Below the pieces are notes generated by a model that did no database searches, had not been told where the DNA came from, and saw only the letters and a list, made by a program, of their open reading frames with translations. 64,000 nucleotides of DNA from Geodermatophilus amargosae (lineage in GTDB: Bacteria; Actinomycetota; Actinomycetes; Mycobacteriales; Geodermatophilaceae): positions 27,669 to 91,668 of the forward strand of contig NZ_FPBA01000023.1 in NCBI RefSeq assembly GCF_900116515.1. Direction: 5' to 3'. Each line of letters starts with the position of its first letter. Within the stretch, counting starts at the first letter, position 1. The translations under genes and the position numbers were made by a program. Shown here piece after piece: positions 53,239 to 62,769 of this stretch.

Positions 53239-53919
53239 TCAGCCGCAGTTGCGCTCGCGGTCGTCGGAGCGCAGCGCCACCGTCAGCGACTGCGCGAAGC
53301 CGTCCCAGCGCTGGTAGGCCTCCGGGAAGCCGGAGCGCTGGACGGTCTGCGCGGCGTCGGTCAGGCGCATCGTGTCCCAGCCGGGCACGCGCACCAGCCG
53401 GTCGTAGAACTGACCGGCCGCGTACACCGGGTCCTGCACCTGTGCCGGCGTGCCCCAGCCCTGCGACGGCCGCTGCTGGAACAGGCCGAGGGAGTCCCGG
53501 TCGCCGTGGTCGAGGTTGTGCAGCGTCGACTCCTGCATCGCCGTGGCCAGGGCGATGACGACGGCCCGCTCGGGCAGTCCCCGCTGCCGGGCGACGTCGG
53601 CGATGGTCCGGGCGTTGGCCCACTGGTCGGCGGCCAGGGTCACCGACGTGGCCGGGACGGTGCAGATCCCCGTCGTCGCCGCGGGCTCGGCGGCCTCGGA
53701 CCCGTCGGCGCGCCAGGCCAGCGCGAACACCACCACGACGGCCAGCAGGTACGCCGGCCACCAGGTGCGCAGCGCAGCGGCGCCGCCCGCGGGGCGGCCG
53801 GAGGGACGCTTCCCCGCGGGACCCCGGGCCGCGGTCCGCTTCGCCGGGGGCCGCTTGGCGGCCGGGCGCCTGGCGGCCGGGGCCGGGCGGCGGGGCGGGG
53901 CCGTCCGTGCGCTGGTCAT
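53239..53919 (-). CDS. Membrane-anchored protein with lysozyme-like domain
   Basis: A 226-residue protein. The N-terminus is a run of Arg/Lys/Ala/Pro repeats (KRPPAKRTAARGPAGKRP), then a membrane helix (YLLAVVVVFALAW) and an extracellular domain resembling transglycosylase/lysozyme-like proteins (ATAMQESTLHNLDHGDRDSL, then LGLFQQRPSQGWG). A catalytic Glu is in MQEST. The basic Ala/Lys tail could bind DNA or the cell wall on the cytoplasmic side. No further context. Confidence 0.72.
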   Translation of the reverse strand: MTSARTAPPRRPAPAARRPAAKRPPAKRTAARGPAGKRPSGRPAGGAAALRTWWPAYLLAVVVVFALAWRADGSEAAEPAATTGICTVPATSVTLAADQWANARTIADVARQRGLPERAVVIALATAMQESTLHNLDHGDRDSLGLFQQRPSQGWGTPAQVQDPVYAAGQFYDRLVRVPGWDTMRLTDAAQTVQRSGFPEAYQRWDGFAQSLTVALRSDDRERNCG

Positions 53920-54009
53920 CGCCTGCGACTGTAGGTCCGGTCCCTGCGAGGACCCCGGATCTCGGGGAACGGCAGGGCCGGACGGGTGTCGTGGGACGGG
54001 CGCGGTCGC

Positions 54010-54015
54010 TAGCGT
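54010..54015 (+). promoter_or_regulatory. -10 box for the alpha/beta hydrolase
   Basis: TAGCGT matches the TANNNT pattern seen before other starts in this window. It is 38 bases ahead of the ATG, and CCCAGGAGACC supplies a ribosome-binding site. Confidence 0.45.
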
Positions 54016-54053
54016 GACGGCCGCCTCCCCGCCGACCCTCCCAGGAGACCTGC

Positions 54054-55160
54054 ATGCCCGACGTCCTGCTGCCCGGGATCTCCGCGACCCGCGTGCCCAC
54101 CGCGCGGCTCGCCCAGAACGTGCTGCACCCGGACGGCACCGACCCCGCGGGCCCCGGCGAGGCGGTCCTGTTCGTCCACGGCAACGTCAGCTCCGCGCTG
54201 TTCTGGCAGGAGACGCTGCTGGCGGTGCACGAGACCGGCCGGCACCGGGTGCTCGCCGTCGACCTGCGCGGCTACGGCGACACCGACCCGCTGCCGGTCG
54301 ACGCCCGCCGCGGGGTCGGCGACTGGGCCGACGACCTCGGCGCGCTGCTCGACGCCCTCGGCCCGGACCGCGTGCACCTGGTCGGCTGGAGCATGGGCGC
54401 CGGCGTCGTCCTGCGGCACCTGCTCGACGCCCCGGGCCGGGTCGCCTCGGTGACGCTGGTGGCGCCCGTGTCGCCGTACGGGTTCGGTGGCACCGTCGGC
54501 TCCGAGGGCCGGCGGCTGGCCGACGACGGCGCGGGCTCGGGCGGGGGCGCGGCCAACCCGGAGTTCGCCGCCGCCCTCGCGGCCGGGGACACCACCGACG
54601 CCTCGGCGACCAGTCCGCGCTCGATCCTGCGGGCCTACTACGTGGCGCCCGGCTCGCTCCCGCTCGACCCGGCGCTGGAGGACGTCTTCGTCGCCTCGAT
54701 GCTGTCCACCCGCACCGGCGAGGACAACTACCCGGGCGACGCCGTGCCCAGCGACACCTGGCCGGGCACGGCGCCGGGGCTCCGCGGGGTGCTCAACACG
54801 ATGGCGCCGACGGTGTTCGACGTCTCCGGCGTCGTCGACCTGCCCGCCAAGCCACCGGTGCTGTGGATCCGCGGTGACGCCGACGCGATCGTCTCCGACA
54901 CGTCGGTGTTCGACCTGGCCTTCCTCGGGCAGCTCGGCGCGGTGCCCGGCTGGCCGGGGGCGGAGGCCTGCCCGCCGCAGCCGATGGTCACCCAGACCCG
55001 AGCGGTGCTGGACCGCTACGCGGCCTCCGGCGGCGCCTACCGCGAGGTGGTGCTGCCCGGTGTCGGGCACTCACCGCACGTGGAGCGGCCGCAGGAGTTC
55101 GTCGTCGCGCTGCTCGAGCACCTCGACGCGCCCGCCGCGGAGCCCGCGAACCTCACCTGA
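54054..55160 (+). CDS. Alpha/beta hydrolase
   Basis: A 368-residue alpha/beta hydrolase. The oxyanion strand is VLFVHGNVSSALFW, the nucleophile elbow is VGWSMGAGVVL, the acid is in LWIRGDADAIVSD and the catalytic His is in PGVGHSPHVERP. A long lid inserts after VTLVAPVSPYGFGG. The substrate is unknown. It is convergent with dapD, and its stop forms part of the terminator. Confidence 0.88.
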   Translation: MPDVLLPGISATRVPTARLAQNVLHPDGTDPAGPGEAVLFVHGNVSSALFWQETLLAVHETGRHRVLAVDLRGYGDTDPLPVDARRGVGDWADDLGALLDALGPDRVHLVGWSMGAGVVLRHLLDAPGRVASVTLVAPVSPYGFGGTVGSEGRRLADDGAGSGGGAANPEFAAALAAGDTTDASATSPRSILRAYYVAPGSLPLDPALEDVFVASMLSTRTGEDNYPGDAVPSDTWPGTAPGLRGVLNTMAPTVFDVSGVVDLPAKPPVLWIRGDADAIVSDTSVFDLAFLGQLGAVPGWPGAEACPPQPMVTQTRAVLDRYAASGGAYREVVLPGVGHSPHVERPQEFVVALLEHLDAPAAEPANLT

Positions 55161-55179
55161 GGCCGACGGGCCTCAGGTG
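55154..55179. terminator. Hairpin built from both convergent stop regions
   Basis: CACCTGAGGCC pairs perfectly with GGCCTCAGGTG over 11 bp, loop GACG. The TGA stop of the alpha/beta hydrolase is in one arm, and the TGA of dapD (minus) is in the other. Confidence 0.88.
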
Positions 55180-56156
55180 TTGGCGTGCAGGGCGGCGTTG
55201 AGCGCGCCCCAGTCGCCCGAGCGCGGCAGCGCCTCGAGCGCGCCGGACACGCTGTTGCGGCGGAAGAGCAGACCGTCGCGGCCGGAGAGCTCGCGGGCCT
55301 TGACCACCGAGCCGTCGGGCAGGGTGATCCGCGAGCCTGCGGTGACGTAGCAGCCGGCCTCGACGACGCAGCCGTCGCCGAGGGAGATGCCGATGCCGGC
55401 GTTGGCGCCGAGCAGGCAGCCGCTGCCGATCGACACGACCTCCCGGCCGCCGCCGGAGAGCGTGCCCATGATCGACGCGCTGCCGCCGATGTCGCTGTCG
55501 GCGCCGACGACGACGCCCGCGCTGATCCGGCCCTCGACCATGGAGGGGCCCAGCGTGCCGGCGTTGTAGTTGACGAAGCCCTCGTGCATGACCGTCGTCC
55601 CCTCGGCCAGGTGCGCGCCCAGCCGCACCCGGTCGGCGTCGGCAACGCGCACGCCGGAGGGCAGCACGTAGTCGACCATCCGCGGGAACTTGTCCACCGA
55701 GAGCACGGTCAGGTGGCCGTGCGCGGCCCGCAGCGTCGCCCGCCGGGCGGGGGTCAGCTCGGTGGCCAGCACCGGGCCGGCGCTGGTCCAGGCGACGTTG
55801 GCCAGCAGGCCGAAGACGCCGTCGAGGTCGAGCTCGCGCGGGCGGACCAGCCGGTGGGAGAGCAGGTGCAGCCGCAGGTAGACGTCGTGGGTGTCGACCG
55901 GCGGCGCGTCGAGGTCGGCGATCACCGTCCGGACGCCGACCACCTCCACACCGCGGGTGTCGTCCGTGCGCACCAGGCCCGAGAACTCGTGGCCGAGCGC
56001 GCTGCCCAGCTCCAGCGTGCCGAGCTGGTGGGTCCCGGCCGGCCCGTGGTCCCCGCCGAGCGCGGGGGAGGGGTACCAGGTGTCCAGGACGGTGCCGGAG
56101 GAGGTGATGGTCGCGAGGCCGGCGGCGACGGCGGAGCGGGCGGCTGAGGCGGTCAC
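55173..56156 (-). CDS. dapD: Tetrahydrodipicolinate N-succinyltransferase
   Basis: A 327-residue left-handed parallel beta-helix enzyme that succinylates tetrahydrodipicolinate in lysine synthesis. Hexapeptide repeats appear as [20 protein letters not shown] and [18 protein letters not shown]. The actinobacterial DapD pattern [20 protein letters not shown] is present. The GTG start at 56156 is divergent from dapE by 53 bases. Confidence 0.93.
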   Translation of the reverse strand: MTASAARSAVAAGLATITSSGTVLDTWYPSPALGGDHGPAGTHQLGTLELGSALGHEFSGLVRTDDTRGVEVVGVRTVIADLDAPPVDTHDVYLRLHLLSHRLVRPRELDLDGVFGLLANVAWTSAGPVLATELTPARRATLRAAHGHLTVLSVDKFPRMVDYVLPSGVRVADADRVRLGAHLAEGTTVMHEGFVNYNAGTLGPSMVEGRISAGVVVGADSDIGGSASIMGTLSGGGREVVSIGSGCLLGANAGIGISLGDGCVVEAGCYVTAGSRITLPDGSVVKARELSGRDGLLFRRNSVSGALEALPRSGDWGALNAALHANT

Positions 56157-56195
56157 GCTCCCGACGCTACCCAGCGACGCCGGGCCGGCCGCCCG

Positions 56196-56201
56196 TAGGC
56201 T
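56196..56201 (+). promoter_or_regulatory. -10 box of near-leaderless dapE
   Basis: TAGGCT lies eight bases before the dapE GTG with no ribosome-binding site between, so the message probably starts at or next to the start codon. Confidence 0.5.
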
Positions 56202-56209
56202 CGGACACC

Positions 56210-57331
56210 GTGACCGGCGCGCCCGACCTGGACCTCTCCGCCGACGTCCTCACCCTCACCCGCGTCCTGGTGGACACCCCCTCGGTCTCCGGCGACGAGC
56301 GCAGCCTGGCCGACGCCGTCGAGGCCGCGCTGCGGGCGCTCGGCGGGCTCGAGGTCGAGCGGGTCGGGGACACGGTGCTGGCCCGCACGAACCTGGGCCG
56401 CGACACGCGCGTCGTGCTCGCCGGGCACCTGGACACCGTGCCGATCGCCGACAACGTCCCCAGCCGGCTCGAGGACGGGCGGCTGTACGGCTGCGGCACC
56501 AGCGACATGAAGTCCGGCGACGCGGTGATGCTGCGGCTGGCCGGCCGCTTCGGCGTCCCGGGCGGCGAGCCCGCGCACGACCTGACGTTCGTCTTCTACG
56601 ACAACGAGGAGGTCGAGTCCGCGAAGAGCGGCCTCGGCCGGGTGGTCCGCGAGCGCCGCGGCTGGCTCTACGGCGACCTCGCCGTCCTGCTCGAACCGAC
56701 CGACGGCGAGATCGAGGCCGGCTGCCAGGGCACGCTGCGGGCGGTGCTCGAGGTGCCCGGCCACCGGGCGCACTCGGCGCGCAGCTGGCTCGGCGTCAAC
56801 GCGATCCACGGCGCGGCGGGCATCCTCGCCACGCTCGCCGGCCACCGCGCCCGCGAGGTCGACATCGACGGCTGCACCTACCGCGAGGGGCTCAACGCCG
56901 TCCGCATCGAGGGTGGGGTGGCCGGCAACGTCGTCCCGGACCTGTGCCGGGTCACGGTCAACTTCCGCTACGCGCCCGACCGGGACGAGGACGCCGCCGA
57001 GGCGCACGTGCGCGAGGTGTTCGCCGGCGCGATCGACGCCGGGGCCACGCTGACCGTCGTCGACAACGCGGGTGGCGCGCTGCCCGGGCTGACCGAGCCT
57101 GCCGCCACGGCCTTCGTCGCCGCCGTCGGCCGCCCGGCGCGGGCCAAGCTCGGCTGGACCGACGTCGCCCGCTTCGCCGCCCTCGGCATCCCGGCGGTCA
57201 ACTACGGCCCGGGCGACCCGAAGCTGGCCCACACCCGCGAGGAGCACGTGCTGGTCGAGCGCTTGCAGCCGGCCGAGGACGCCCTGACCGCCTACCTGTC
57301 GGAGCCCACCGCCCGAGGAGCGAACGCATGA
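56210..57331 (+). CDS. dapE: Succinyl-diaminopimelate desuccinylase
   Basis: A 373-residue M20-type zinc enzyme that yields diaminopimelate from its N-succinyl form. Metal ligands are in [25 protein letters not shown] and FYDNEEVES; the dimerisation domain holds [14 protein letters not shown] and [11 protein letters not shown]. It completes the pathway with dapC and dapD. The GTG start appears leaderless. The LOG-family gene is coupled to it by ATGA. Confidence 0.93.
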   Translation: MTGAPDLDLSADVLTLTRVLVDTPSVSGDERSLADAVEAALRALGGLEVERVGDTVLARTNLGRDTRVVLAGHLDTVPIADNVPSRLEDGRLYGCGTSDMKSGDAVMLRLAGRFGVPGGEPAHDLTFVFYDNEEVESAKSGLGRVVRERRGWLYGDLAVLLEPTDGEIEAGCQGTLRAVLEVPGHRAHSARSWLGVNAIHGAAGILATLAGHRAREVDIDGCTYREGLNAVRIEGGVAGNVVPDLCRVTVNFRYAPDRDEDAAEAHVREVFAGAIDAGATLTVVDNAGGALPGLTEPAATAFVAAVGRPARAKLGWTDVARFAALGIPAVNYGPGDPKLAHTREEHVLVERLQPAEDALTAYLSEPTARGANA

Positions 57332-58170
57332 CGACCGTCCCCCCGCCCGACGGGGCCCGGAACCCCCGCCCGACGCGCCACCGGGGCCCGGTGATGCTGC
57401 GCGGCGGCGAACCGGACCCGCAGACGGTCGGGACGACGACCGACCAGCGGCTGCTCGACCGCCGCGGGCCGACCGACTGGGTGCACACCGACCCGTGGCG
57501 CGTGCTGCGGATCCAGTCGGAGTTCGTCGAGGGCTTCGGCCTGCTCGCCGAGCTGCCGCGCGCGGTGAGCGTGTTCGGCAGCGCGCGCACCAAGCCCGGC
57601 CACCCGCACTACCAGACCGGCGTGCGGATCGGCGCGGCGCTGGCGCGCGCCGGGTACGCCGTCATCACCGGCGGCGGGCCGGGCGCGATGGAGGCGGCCA
57701 ACCGTGGCGCCTCGGAGGCCGGCGGGCTGTCGGTGGGCCTGGGCATCGAGCTGCCGTTCGAGCAGGAGCTCAACGAGTGGGTCGACGTCGGCATCAGCTT
57801 CCGCTACTTCTTCGTGCGCAAGACGATGTTCGTGAAGTACGCGCAGGCCTTCGTCATCCTCCCCGGCGGGTTCGGCACGCTCGACGAGCTGTTCGAGGCG
57901 CTGACGCTGGTGCAGACCCGCAAGGTCACCCGCTTCCCGGTCGTCCTCGTCGGCACGGAGTACTGGTCGGGGCTGGTCGACTGGATCCGCGGCAGCCTGC
58001 TCGAGTCGGGGACGATCAGCCCCGGCGACCTGGACCTGTTCACCGTCACCGACGACGTCGACGAGGTGCTCAGGCTCATCCGCGCGGCGGAGGCGGCCGG
58101 TGCCCCCGGTGACGGCGGCGGGGGGATGCGCGCGCCGCTGACCGGGCCGGTCGAGCCGGTCGAGGGCTGA
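57328..58170 (+). CDS. LOG-family protein (TIGR00730)
   Basis: A 280-residue Rossmann-like protein with the PGGxGTxxE motif in [17 protein letters not shown] and [19 protein letters not shown] at the nucleotide site. The family includes cytokinin-releasing nucleotide phosphoribohydrolases. The N-terminal 70 residues are an extension. It is coupled to dapE by ATGA, in a conserved actinobacterial arrangement. Confidence 0.9.
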   Translation: MTTVPPPDGARNPRPTRHRGPVMLRGGEPDPQTVGTTTDQRLLDRRGPTDWVHTDPWRVLRIQSEFVEGFGLLAELPRAVSVFGSARTKPGHPHYQTGVRIGAALARAGYAVITGGGPGAMEAANRGASEAGGLSVGLGIELPFEQELNEWVDVGISFRYFFVRKTMFVKYAQAFVILPGGFGTLDELFEALTLVQTRKVTRFPVVLVGTEYWSGLVDWIRGSLLESGTISPGDLDLFTVTDDVDEVLRLIRAAEAAGAPGDGGGGMRAPLTGPVEPVEG

Positions 58171-58179
58171 GGCGGGACC

Positions 58180-58599
58180 GTGCTGTCGTTCCTCGTCGGG
58201 ATCGCCGCGGTCGCCGTGGTCGGGGCGCTGCTGTTCCTCGGCGGCTCGTTCCTGCTCGGCCGCGGTGAGACCCAGCCGCCGGCCGACCTCGAGCGCTCCC
58301 CGGTCGAGCTGCCCGACGAGCGGCCGGTGACCGGGGAGGACGTGCGCGGGCTGCAGGTGTCGGTGGCCGTCCGCGGCTACCGGATGACCGAGGTGGACTG
58401 GCTGCTCGAGCAGCTGGCGCTGGCCCTCGACGAGCGCGACGAGGTCATCGCGGCGTTGCGCGCGGAGCGGCCGGCCGGGGCCGCCGACGCCGACACCGAC
58501 CCCGGGCTGACCCTGCCGGCTCCCGGGGCCACCGCATCCGGGGAGGCGGCCCGGGGCGAAGGACGGGACGTGGACGAGGGAGCGCGGAACGGTGCCTGA
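58180..58599 (+). CDS. DivIVA-domain membrane protein
   Basis: A 139-residue protein. It begins with one hydrophobic helix (LSFLVGIAAVAVVGALLFLG), and then a short DivIVA-like segment, VRGYRMTEVDWLLEQLALAL, which has the conserved G-Y-x-x-x-x-V-D pattern. The tail is acidic and Ala-rich. DivIVA proteins act in polar growth and division. GTG start. The SRPBCC gene overlaps its end by eight bases. Confidence 0.85.
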   Translation: MLSFLVGIAAVAVVGALLFLGGSFLLGRGETQPPADLERSPVELPDERPVTGEDVRGLQVSVAVRGYRMTEVDWLLEQLALALDERDEVIAALRAERPAGAADADTDPGLTLPAPGATASGEAARGEGRDVDEGARNGA

Positions 58600-59056
58600 C
58601 CTGGTGCTGCCGGTGGCGGTCGAGGCGCCGCCGGAGCGGGTGTGGGCGGCCCTCACCGACTGGCGGTCGCAGGGCCGCTGGATGCCGGCCACGGACGTCG
58701 AGGTGGTCACCGCGCACGACGAGGGCGTGGGTGTCCGGCTGGCCGCCCGCACCGGCGTCCCGCTGCCGTGGCGGCGCGGCCGGCACCTCGGCGTGCTGGA
58801 CACCATGGTCGTCACCGAGTGGGACCCGCCGCGCCGCGTGGTCGTCCAGCACACCGGCCGGATCGTCCGCGGCCCCGGGATCTTCGAGCTGACGCCGGCC
58901 CCCCACGGCACGGACATGGTCTGGACCGAGCGGCTCTGGCTGCCCTTCGGGATCGTCGGCTCGCTCGGGTGGCCGCTGGTGAAGCCGTTCGTGGTGCTGG
59001 GCTTCACGATCTCGCTGCGCCGGTTCGCCCGCTTCGCCCGCGACCGCGCCGGCTGA
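58592..59056 (+). CDS. SRPBCC-family protein
   Basis: A 154-residue lipid-binding-fold protein: LPVAVEAPPERVWAALTDWR at the start, VVTEWDPPRRVVVQHTGRIV and FELTPAPHGTDMVWTERLWL later. The end is a hydrophobic helix. Such proteins bind hydrophobic ligands; none can be named. The GTG start is within the DivIVA-like gene, so the two are co-translated. Confidence 0.87.
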   Translation: MPDLVLPVAVEAPPERVWAALTDWRSQGRWMPATDVEVVTAHDEGVGVRLAARTGVPLPWRRGRHLGVLDTMVVTEWDPPRRVVVQHTGRIVRGPGIFELTPAPHGTDMVWTERLWLPFGIVGSLGWPLVKPFVVLGFTISLRRFARFARDRAG

Positions 59057-59176
59057 GTGGAGCCGCCTGTGAGGCGAGCCGGCCGGTGACCCTGAGCGGC
59101 CCACTCCGGCCGATCAGGGGGAGGAGGCCCTGGCGCGCCGGGCCGTACTCCCCTTCCCGGCGGTATCGGCGACTCC

Positions 59177-59182
59177 TAGCGT
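59177..59182 (+). promoter_or_regulatory. -10 box of a leaderless small gene
   Basis: TAGCGT is six bases before the ATG of the 53-residue zinc-binding protein, with no ribosome-binding site. It is the same spacing as before the DUF222 gene at the right edge. Confidence 0.55.
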
Positions 59183-59188
59183 CGGCCC

Positions 59189-59350
59189 ATGACTCGGAAG
59201 CCACTGCGGTGCCGGTTCGGGTTCCACTCCTATGTGCAGCGACACCCGGACGGCGACCGACCCTCGGGTCCGGACGACAAGATCTGCCGGCGGTGCGGGA
59301 AGCGCACGGGCGCCCCGTTCGGGAACGCGCCGTGGGTCCTCCCCGGGTGA
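59189..59350 (+). CDS. Small zinc-binding-like protein
   Basis: A 53-residue protein: MTRKPLRCRFGFHSYVQRHP at the start and KICRRCGKRTGAPFGN at the end. A C...H...CxxC pattern suggests one metal site, and the motif LRCRFGFHSY recurs in short actinobacterial proteins. The function is unknown. A leaderless ATG start is supported by TAGCGT six bases upstream. Below typical gene-calling length. Confidence 0.72.
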   Translation: MTRKPLRCRFGFHSYVQRHPDGDRPSGPDDKICRRCGKRTGAPFGNAPWVLPG

Positions 59351-59577
59351 CGTTCCCGGCGGTGGTGGTGGAGGCGTCAGTGACTCCTGACACGACCTCT
59401 GACGCCGAGGCCGCCTCACCGCCGGATGCGACGTCGCGACCGGTCCGGCGTGCGAGGCCCGAGCGTCGTGTGTCCTCCTCGACCCGGCGACGTCCGGCGG
59501 ACTGATCCCGCTCGACGACGAACCGCCCCTGACCTTCCTGTCCGGGGCGGGGGCGCACGAGATCCGCAGGACAGGCC

Positions 59578-60303
59578 CTACGCGGGCTGAGTGGCGGCCC
59601 TGACCGCCTCGCGGCTGACGTACCAGCGCCGCCACAGCAGCGCCGCCGTCACCAGGGTGACCACGGTGCCGCCGTCGTACATGAGCCGCGCGCCCTCCTC
59701 GGCACCCACCGTGCCCGCGGGCGGGTGGGCGTAGAGGACCTTGGCGAGGACGTCGTGCGCGGCCGCGCCGCCGGCCAGGGCGAGCGCCCGGACGGCCACC
59801 GGCCGCCGGTGCGGCGCCGGGTCGACGGCGAGCACCGCGGCCGTGGCGAGGTACCCGCTGAGCAGCAGGTGCAGCCAGACGAGCGCGGCCAGTGCCGGCC
59901 GGTGCGCGACGGCGGTGTGCAGCCCGGTGCCGTAGAGCAGCCACAGGCCGGCGGCGTTGACCGGGACGGCGACCAGCGGGTCGGTGGCCCAGCGCGCCGG
60001 TGCGGTGCGCAGCAGCCGGGACAGGCGGCGCGCGGCCGGCGGCGGCAGCGCGCGCAGGGCGAGGGTGACCGGCGCGGCCAGCACGAACAGCACGGGCGCG
60101 ACCATGCCGAGCAGCAGGTGCGCGGCCATGTGCGCGTGCATGTCGGCGTGTGCCGCACCCGGCCCCGCGACGGCGACCGCCGCGGCGGCCAGCCCGGCCA
60201 GCCACGCGGCGCTGCGCGCCAGCGGCCAGGGGCTGCGGCAGCGCCAGGTGGCGGCGACGTAGGCGGCCGCGGCGGCGAGCAGGAGCGCGAGGAGGACGGT
60301 CAC
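59578..60303 (-). CDS. CtaG-like cytochrome c oxidase assembly protein
   Basis: A 241-residue membrane protein with about seven helices of the caa3-type CtaG family: MHAHMAAHLLLGMVAPVLFV, HLLLSGYLATAAVLAVDPAP and MYDGGTVVTLVTAALLWRRW. His residues could bind copper. It is coupled by GTGA to the DUF2243 gene upstream, a recurrent pair. Confidence 0.87.
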   Translation of the reverse strand: MTVLLALLLAAAAAYVAATWRCRSPWPLARSAAWLAGLAAAAVAVAGPGAAHADMHAHMAAHLLLGMVAPVLFVLAAPVTLALRALPPPAARRLSRLLRTAPARWATDPLVAVPVNAAGLWLLYGTGLHTAVAHRPALAALVWLHLLLSGYLATAAVLAVDPAPHRRPVAVRALALAGGAAAHDVLAKVLYAHPPAGTVGAEEGARLMYDGGTVVTLVTAALLWRRWYVSREAVRAATQPA

Positions 60304-60767
60304 GTGCGCGGCACCGGCCGGCTCCGCGACCGCACGAGCAGCACGACGCCCGCCAGCAGCAGCGCGGCGCCGGGCAGCACCCAGGCGACGTCGTAGCCGG
60401 TCAGGTCGACGCCGTAGCGCACCTGGTGCAGCCGCAGCAGCTTGTGGTTGCCCAGGCCGTCCCACAGCTGGAACGCGCCGGCCCCGGTGAGCATCGCGCC
60501 CCACCACAGCGCGGCGGGGAACGGCCCCCGCCGGCGGGCGTCGGCGAGCAGCGCCATGCCCGCGACCGCCGCGGAGAAGGTGGCGGCGTGCAGCAGGCCG
60601 TCGGAGACCAGCCCGGCCGCGCCGCTGGCCCGGTCGTAGAAGTGGTGCCAGTGCAGCAGCTGGTGGAACACGATCTCGTCGATCGCCCCCGCGGTGCCCG
60701 CACCGAGCAGCAGGCCGGAGACCAGCAGCCGGCGCCGGGGCGCGGGGCGGGGGAGTGCGTCGGCCAC
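60300..60767 (-). CDS. DUF2243 membrane protein
   Basis: A 155-residue membrane protein with four helices. The DUF2243 signature is GTAGAIDEIVFHQLLHWHHF, with several His, and QLWDGLGNHKLLRLHQVRYG. It is adjacent to and coupled with the CtaG-like gene, so a role in the respiratory or copper context is likely but unproven. Confidence 0.88.
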   Translation of the reverse strand: MADALPRPAPRRRLLVSGLLLGAGTAGAIDEIVFHQLLHWHHFYDRASGAAGLVSDGLLHAATFSAAVAGMALLADARRRGPFPAALWWGAMLTGAGAFQLWDGLGNHKLLRLHQVRYGVDLTGYDVAWVLPGAALLLAGVVLLVRSRSRPVPRT

Positions 60768-60873
60768 ACGGGCCTCCCGTCGTCGCAGTCACCCGGGCGC
60801 TGCCCGGACGGCAGCGCGGGGAAACGGCGGCTCGGCTGGACCCGGCCCCTGGGGCATGCCGCACGCTCGGGAC

Positions 60874-61683
60874 GTGAGCGACTCCCTGCTGCGTCCCGGC
60901 GAGTTCCTGCGGCGGACCCGGCTCTCGGCCAAGGCGCTGCGGCTCTACGCCGAGCAGGGGCTGCTGCTGCCCGACACGGTCGACCCGTCCAGCGGCTACC
61001 GCGGCTACGCCGCCGGGCAGGTCGAGCGGGCCCGGCTCATCGCCGCGCTGCGCCGCGCGGGCATGCCGCTTGCCCGGGTGCGCGACGTCGTCGACCTGGA
61101 CCCACCGCAGCGGCGCGCCGCCGTGGCGCGCTGGTGGACCGGCGTGGAGGGCGACGTCCGCCGTCGCCGCGTCCTGGTGGACGCCCTGACCGCCGAACCG
61201 ACCGAGGAGGAGCACGTGTACGAGGTGTCACTGCGCGAGGTGCCCGAGGCGACGGTCCTGACCGCCGAACGGCGGCTGACCGTGGACGAGCTCGACGGGT
61301 TCATCGCCGGGGCGTCCGACGAGATCGCCGCCCACCTGGCCCGGTCCGGCGCGGCCCCGGCCGGACCGCTGCGGGTCGTCTACCACGGCATGGTCACCGA
61401 GGACGGCGACGGGCCGGTGGAGGTCGTGCAGCCGTTCACCGGCCGGGTCGACCCCGCGGGCGAGCTGCGCATCCGGCTGCAGCGGGCCGGCCGGGAGGCG
61501 GTGACCTGCCTGTCCCGCGGGCAGGCGGAGTTCCCCGGCATCCTCGGCGCCTACGACGCGGTCGGCGCGTGGGTGGACGCCCAGGGGCTCGAGCGGGCCG
61601 GCAGCCCGGCCGAGGTCTACCTCAGCGACCGCGACGTCGACCCCGACCGGCCGCACGTCGAGGTGGCCTGGCCGGTGGCCTGA
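60874..61683 (+). CDS. MerR-family regulator with GyrI-like domain
   Basis: A 269-residue regulator. The MerR helix is FLRRTRLSAKALRLYAEQGL, followed by YRGYAAGQVERARLIAALRR. The C-terminal half resembles a GyrI/SOUL ligand-binding domain (VSLREVPEATVLTAERRLTV). It would respond to a small molecule, perhaps a drug, and may control the divergent DUF2243/CtaG pair or LysE; neither is proven. GTG start. Confidence 0.85.
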   Translation: MSDSLLRPGEFLRRTRLSAKALRLYAEQGLLLPDTVDPSSGYRGYAAGQVERARLIAALRRAGMPLARVRDVVDLDPPQRRAAVARWWTGVEGDVRRRRVLVDALTAEPTEEEHVYEVSLREVPEATVLTAERRLTVDELDGFIAGASDEIAAHLARSGAAPAGPLRVVYHGMVTEDGDGPVEVVQPFTGRVDPAGELRIRLQRAGREAVTCLSRGQAEFPGILGAYDAVGAWVDAQGLERAGSPAEVYLSDRDVDPDRPHVEVAWPVA

Positions 61684-61684
61684 C

Positions 61685-62314
61685 TCAGCTCCGCGAGAGC
61701 GCCAGCCGGGCGCCGAAGGCCAGCAGCGCGCAGCCGGTGAAGGCGTCGAGCGCCCGGCGGACCGGGCGGCGGGCCAGCACGCGCCGCGCCCCGGAGACGC
61801 CGGCCGCCAGCAGGAGCAGCCAGACCAGGCCCACCGCCGCGTGGGTGAGCGCGTAGGCCAGCAGGACGGGGACGGGCGTGCCCGGCGCGAGGAACTGTGG
61901 CAGCACCGCGAGGTAGAACGCGAGCACCTTCGGGTTGGTCGCGTTGCTGAGGAACCCCTGCCGCAGGCCGGTCAGCGCGGCCCGCCCGGTGACCGGCCCG
62001 CCGGCGTCGAGGTCGGGGTAGCGGCCGCGCACGGCCGAGGAGAACGCCTGCAGCGCCAGGTAGGTCAGGTAGGCGACGCCGGCCCAGCGGATCGCCTGGA
62101 ACAGCGGCTCCACCCGGACGACGAGCGCGGCCAGGCCGGTCGCGGCCGCCGTCCCCTGCAGCACGTTGGAGACGGTGATCCCGACCGCGCTCCACGACCC
62201 GCGGGCCCGGCCCCCGGCCAGGGTGTTGCGGAGCACGACCGCGACGTCGGGCCCCGGCACGAGCACCAGCACGACGGCGAGGACGACGAAGGTCCCGTAC
62301 CCCGACCACCCCAT
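61685..62314 (-). CDS. LysE-family amino-acid exporter
   Basis: A 209-residue membrane protein. LVPGPDVAVVLRNTLAGGRA is the LysE signature, and SNATNPKVLAFYLAVLPQFL is the second conserved stretch. It has six hydrophobic segments and likely exports amino acids or related small molecules. The ATG start is clear. It is convergent with the MerR gene, one base away. Confidence 0.9.
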   Translation of the reverse strand: MGWSGYGTFVVLAVVLVLVPGPDVAVVLRNTLAGGRARGSWSAVGITVSNVLQGTAAATGLAALVVRVEPLFQAIRWAGVAYLTYLALQAFSSAVRGRYPDLDAGGPVTGRAALTGLRQGFLSNATNPKVLAFYLAVLPQFLAPGTPVPVLLAYALTHAAVGLVWLLLLAAGVSGARRVLARRPVRRALDAFTGCALLAFGARLALSRS

Positions 62315-62350
62315 GCCGGGACGGTAGCCAGCGCGCGGCCGCGGCAGCCG

Positions 62351-62686
62351 CTACGGGCGCGGGCGCGAGGCCACGAACGCCATGGCCTCCTCGGCCAGCG
62401 CGAGGTCGGACTCGGGCGTGCCGTGGTCGAGGGCCACCCACTCGCGCATCGGTGTGCCGTTGGCCGCGGCGAAGGGCAGCCCGGTGCCGGCGGCGACGAG
62501 CCCCTCGACGCGGTGCCGCGGCAGCTTGAGCACCAGTGCGCCGCCGACGAGCATGGCGAAGATCGACCCGTCCACGGTGAGGGCGGTCGAGCCGAACCCC
62601 CGTCGTCCGCTCGCGCCGGGCGGGCCGACGCCGGGCCGGGTGGACAGGGCCTCCGCCAGGAGGGCGAAGCGCTGCGCGGGATCCAC
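62351..62686 (-). CDS. TfoX/YjbR-like protein
   Basis: A 111-residue protein with the TfoX N-terminal-like fold: FALLAEALSTRPGVGPPGAS, FGSTALTVDGSIFAMLVGGA and LVLKLPRHRVEGLVAAGTG. TfoX regulates competence in gammaproteobacteria; actinobacterial members are uncharacterised. The start is taken at GTG 62686, giving the usual VDPAQRF onset. Confidence 0.78.
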   Translation of the reverse strand: MDPAQRFALLAEALSTRPGVGPPGASGRRGFGSTALTVDGSIFAMLVGGALVLKLPRHRVEGLVAAGTGLPFAAANGTPMREWVALDHGTPESDLALAEEAMAFVASRPRP

Positions 62687-62769
62687 GGCAGGCAGTCCAA
62701 CCCCGGTGCCCGCCGTGCGCAACGGCAGGGCGCGTCCTGCGCCGGATCGGCGTCGGTGAGGATGGCGCG

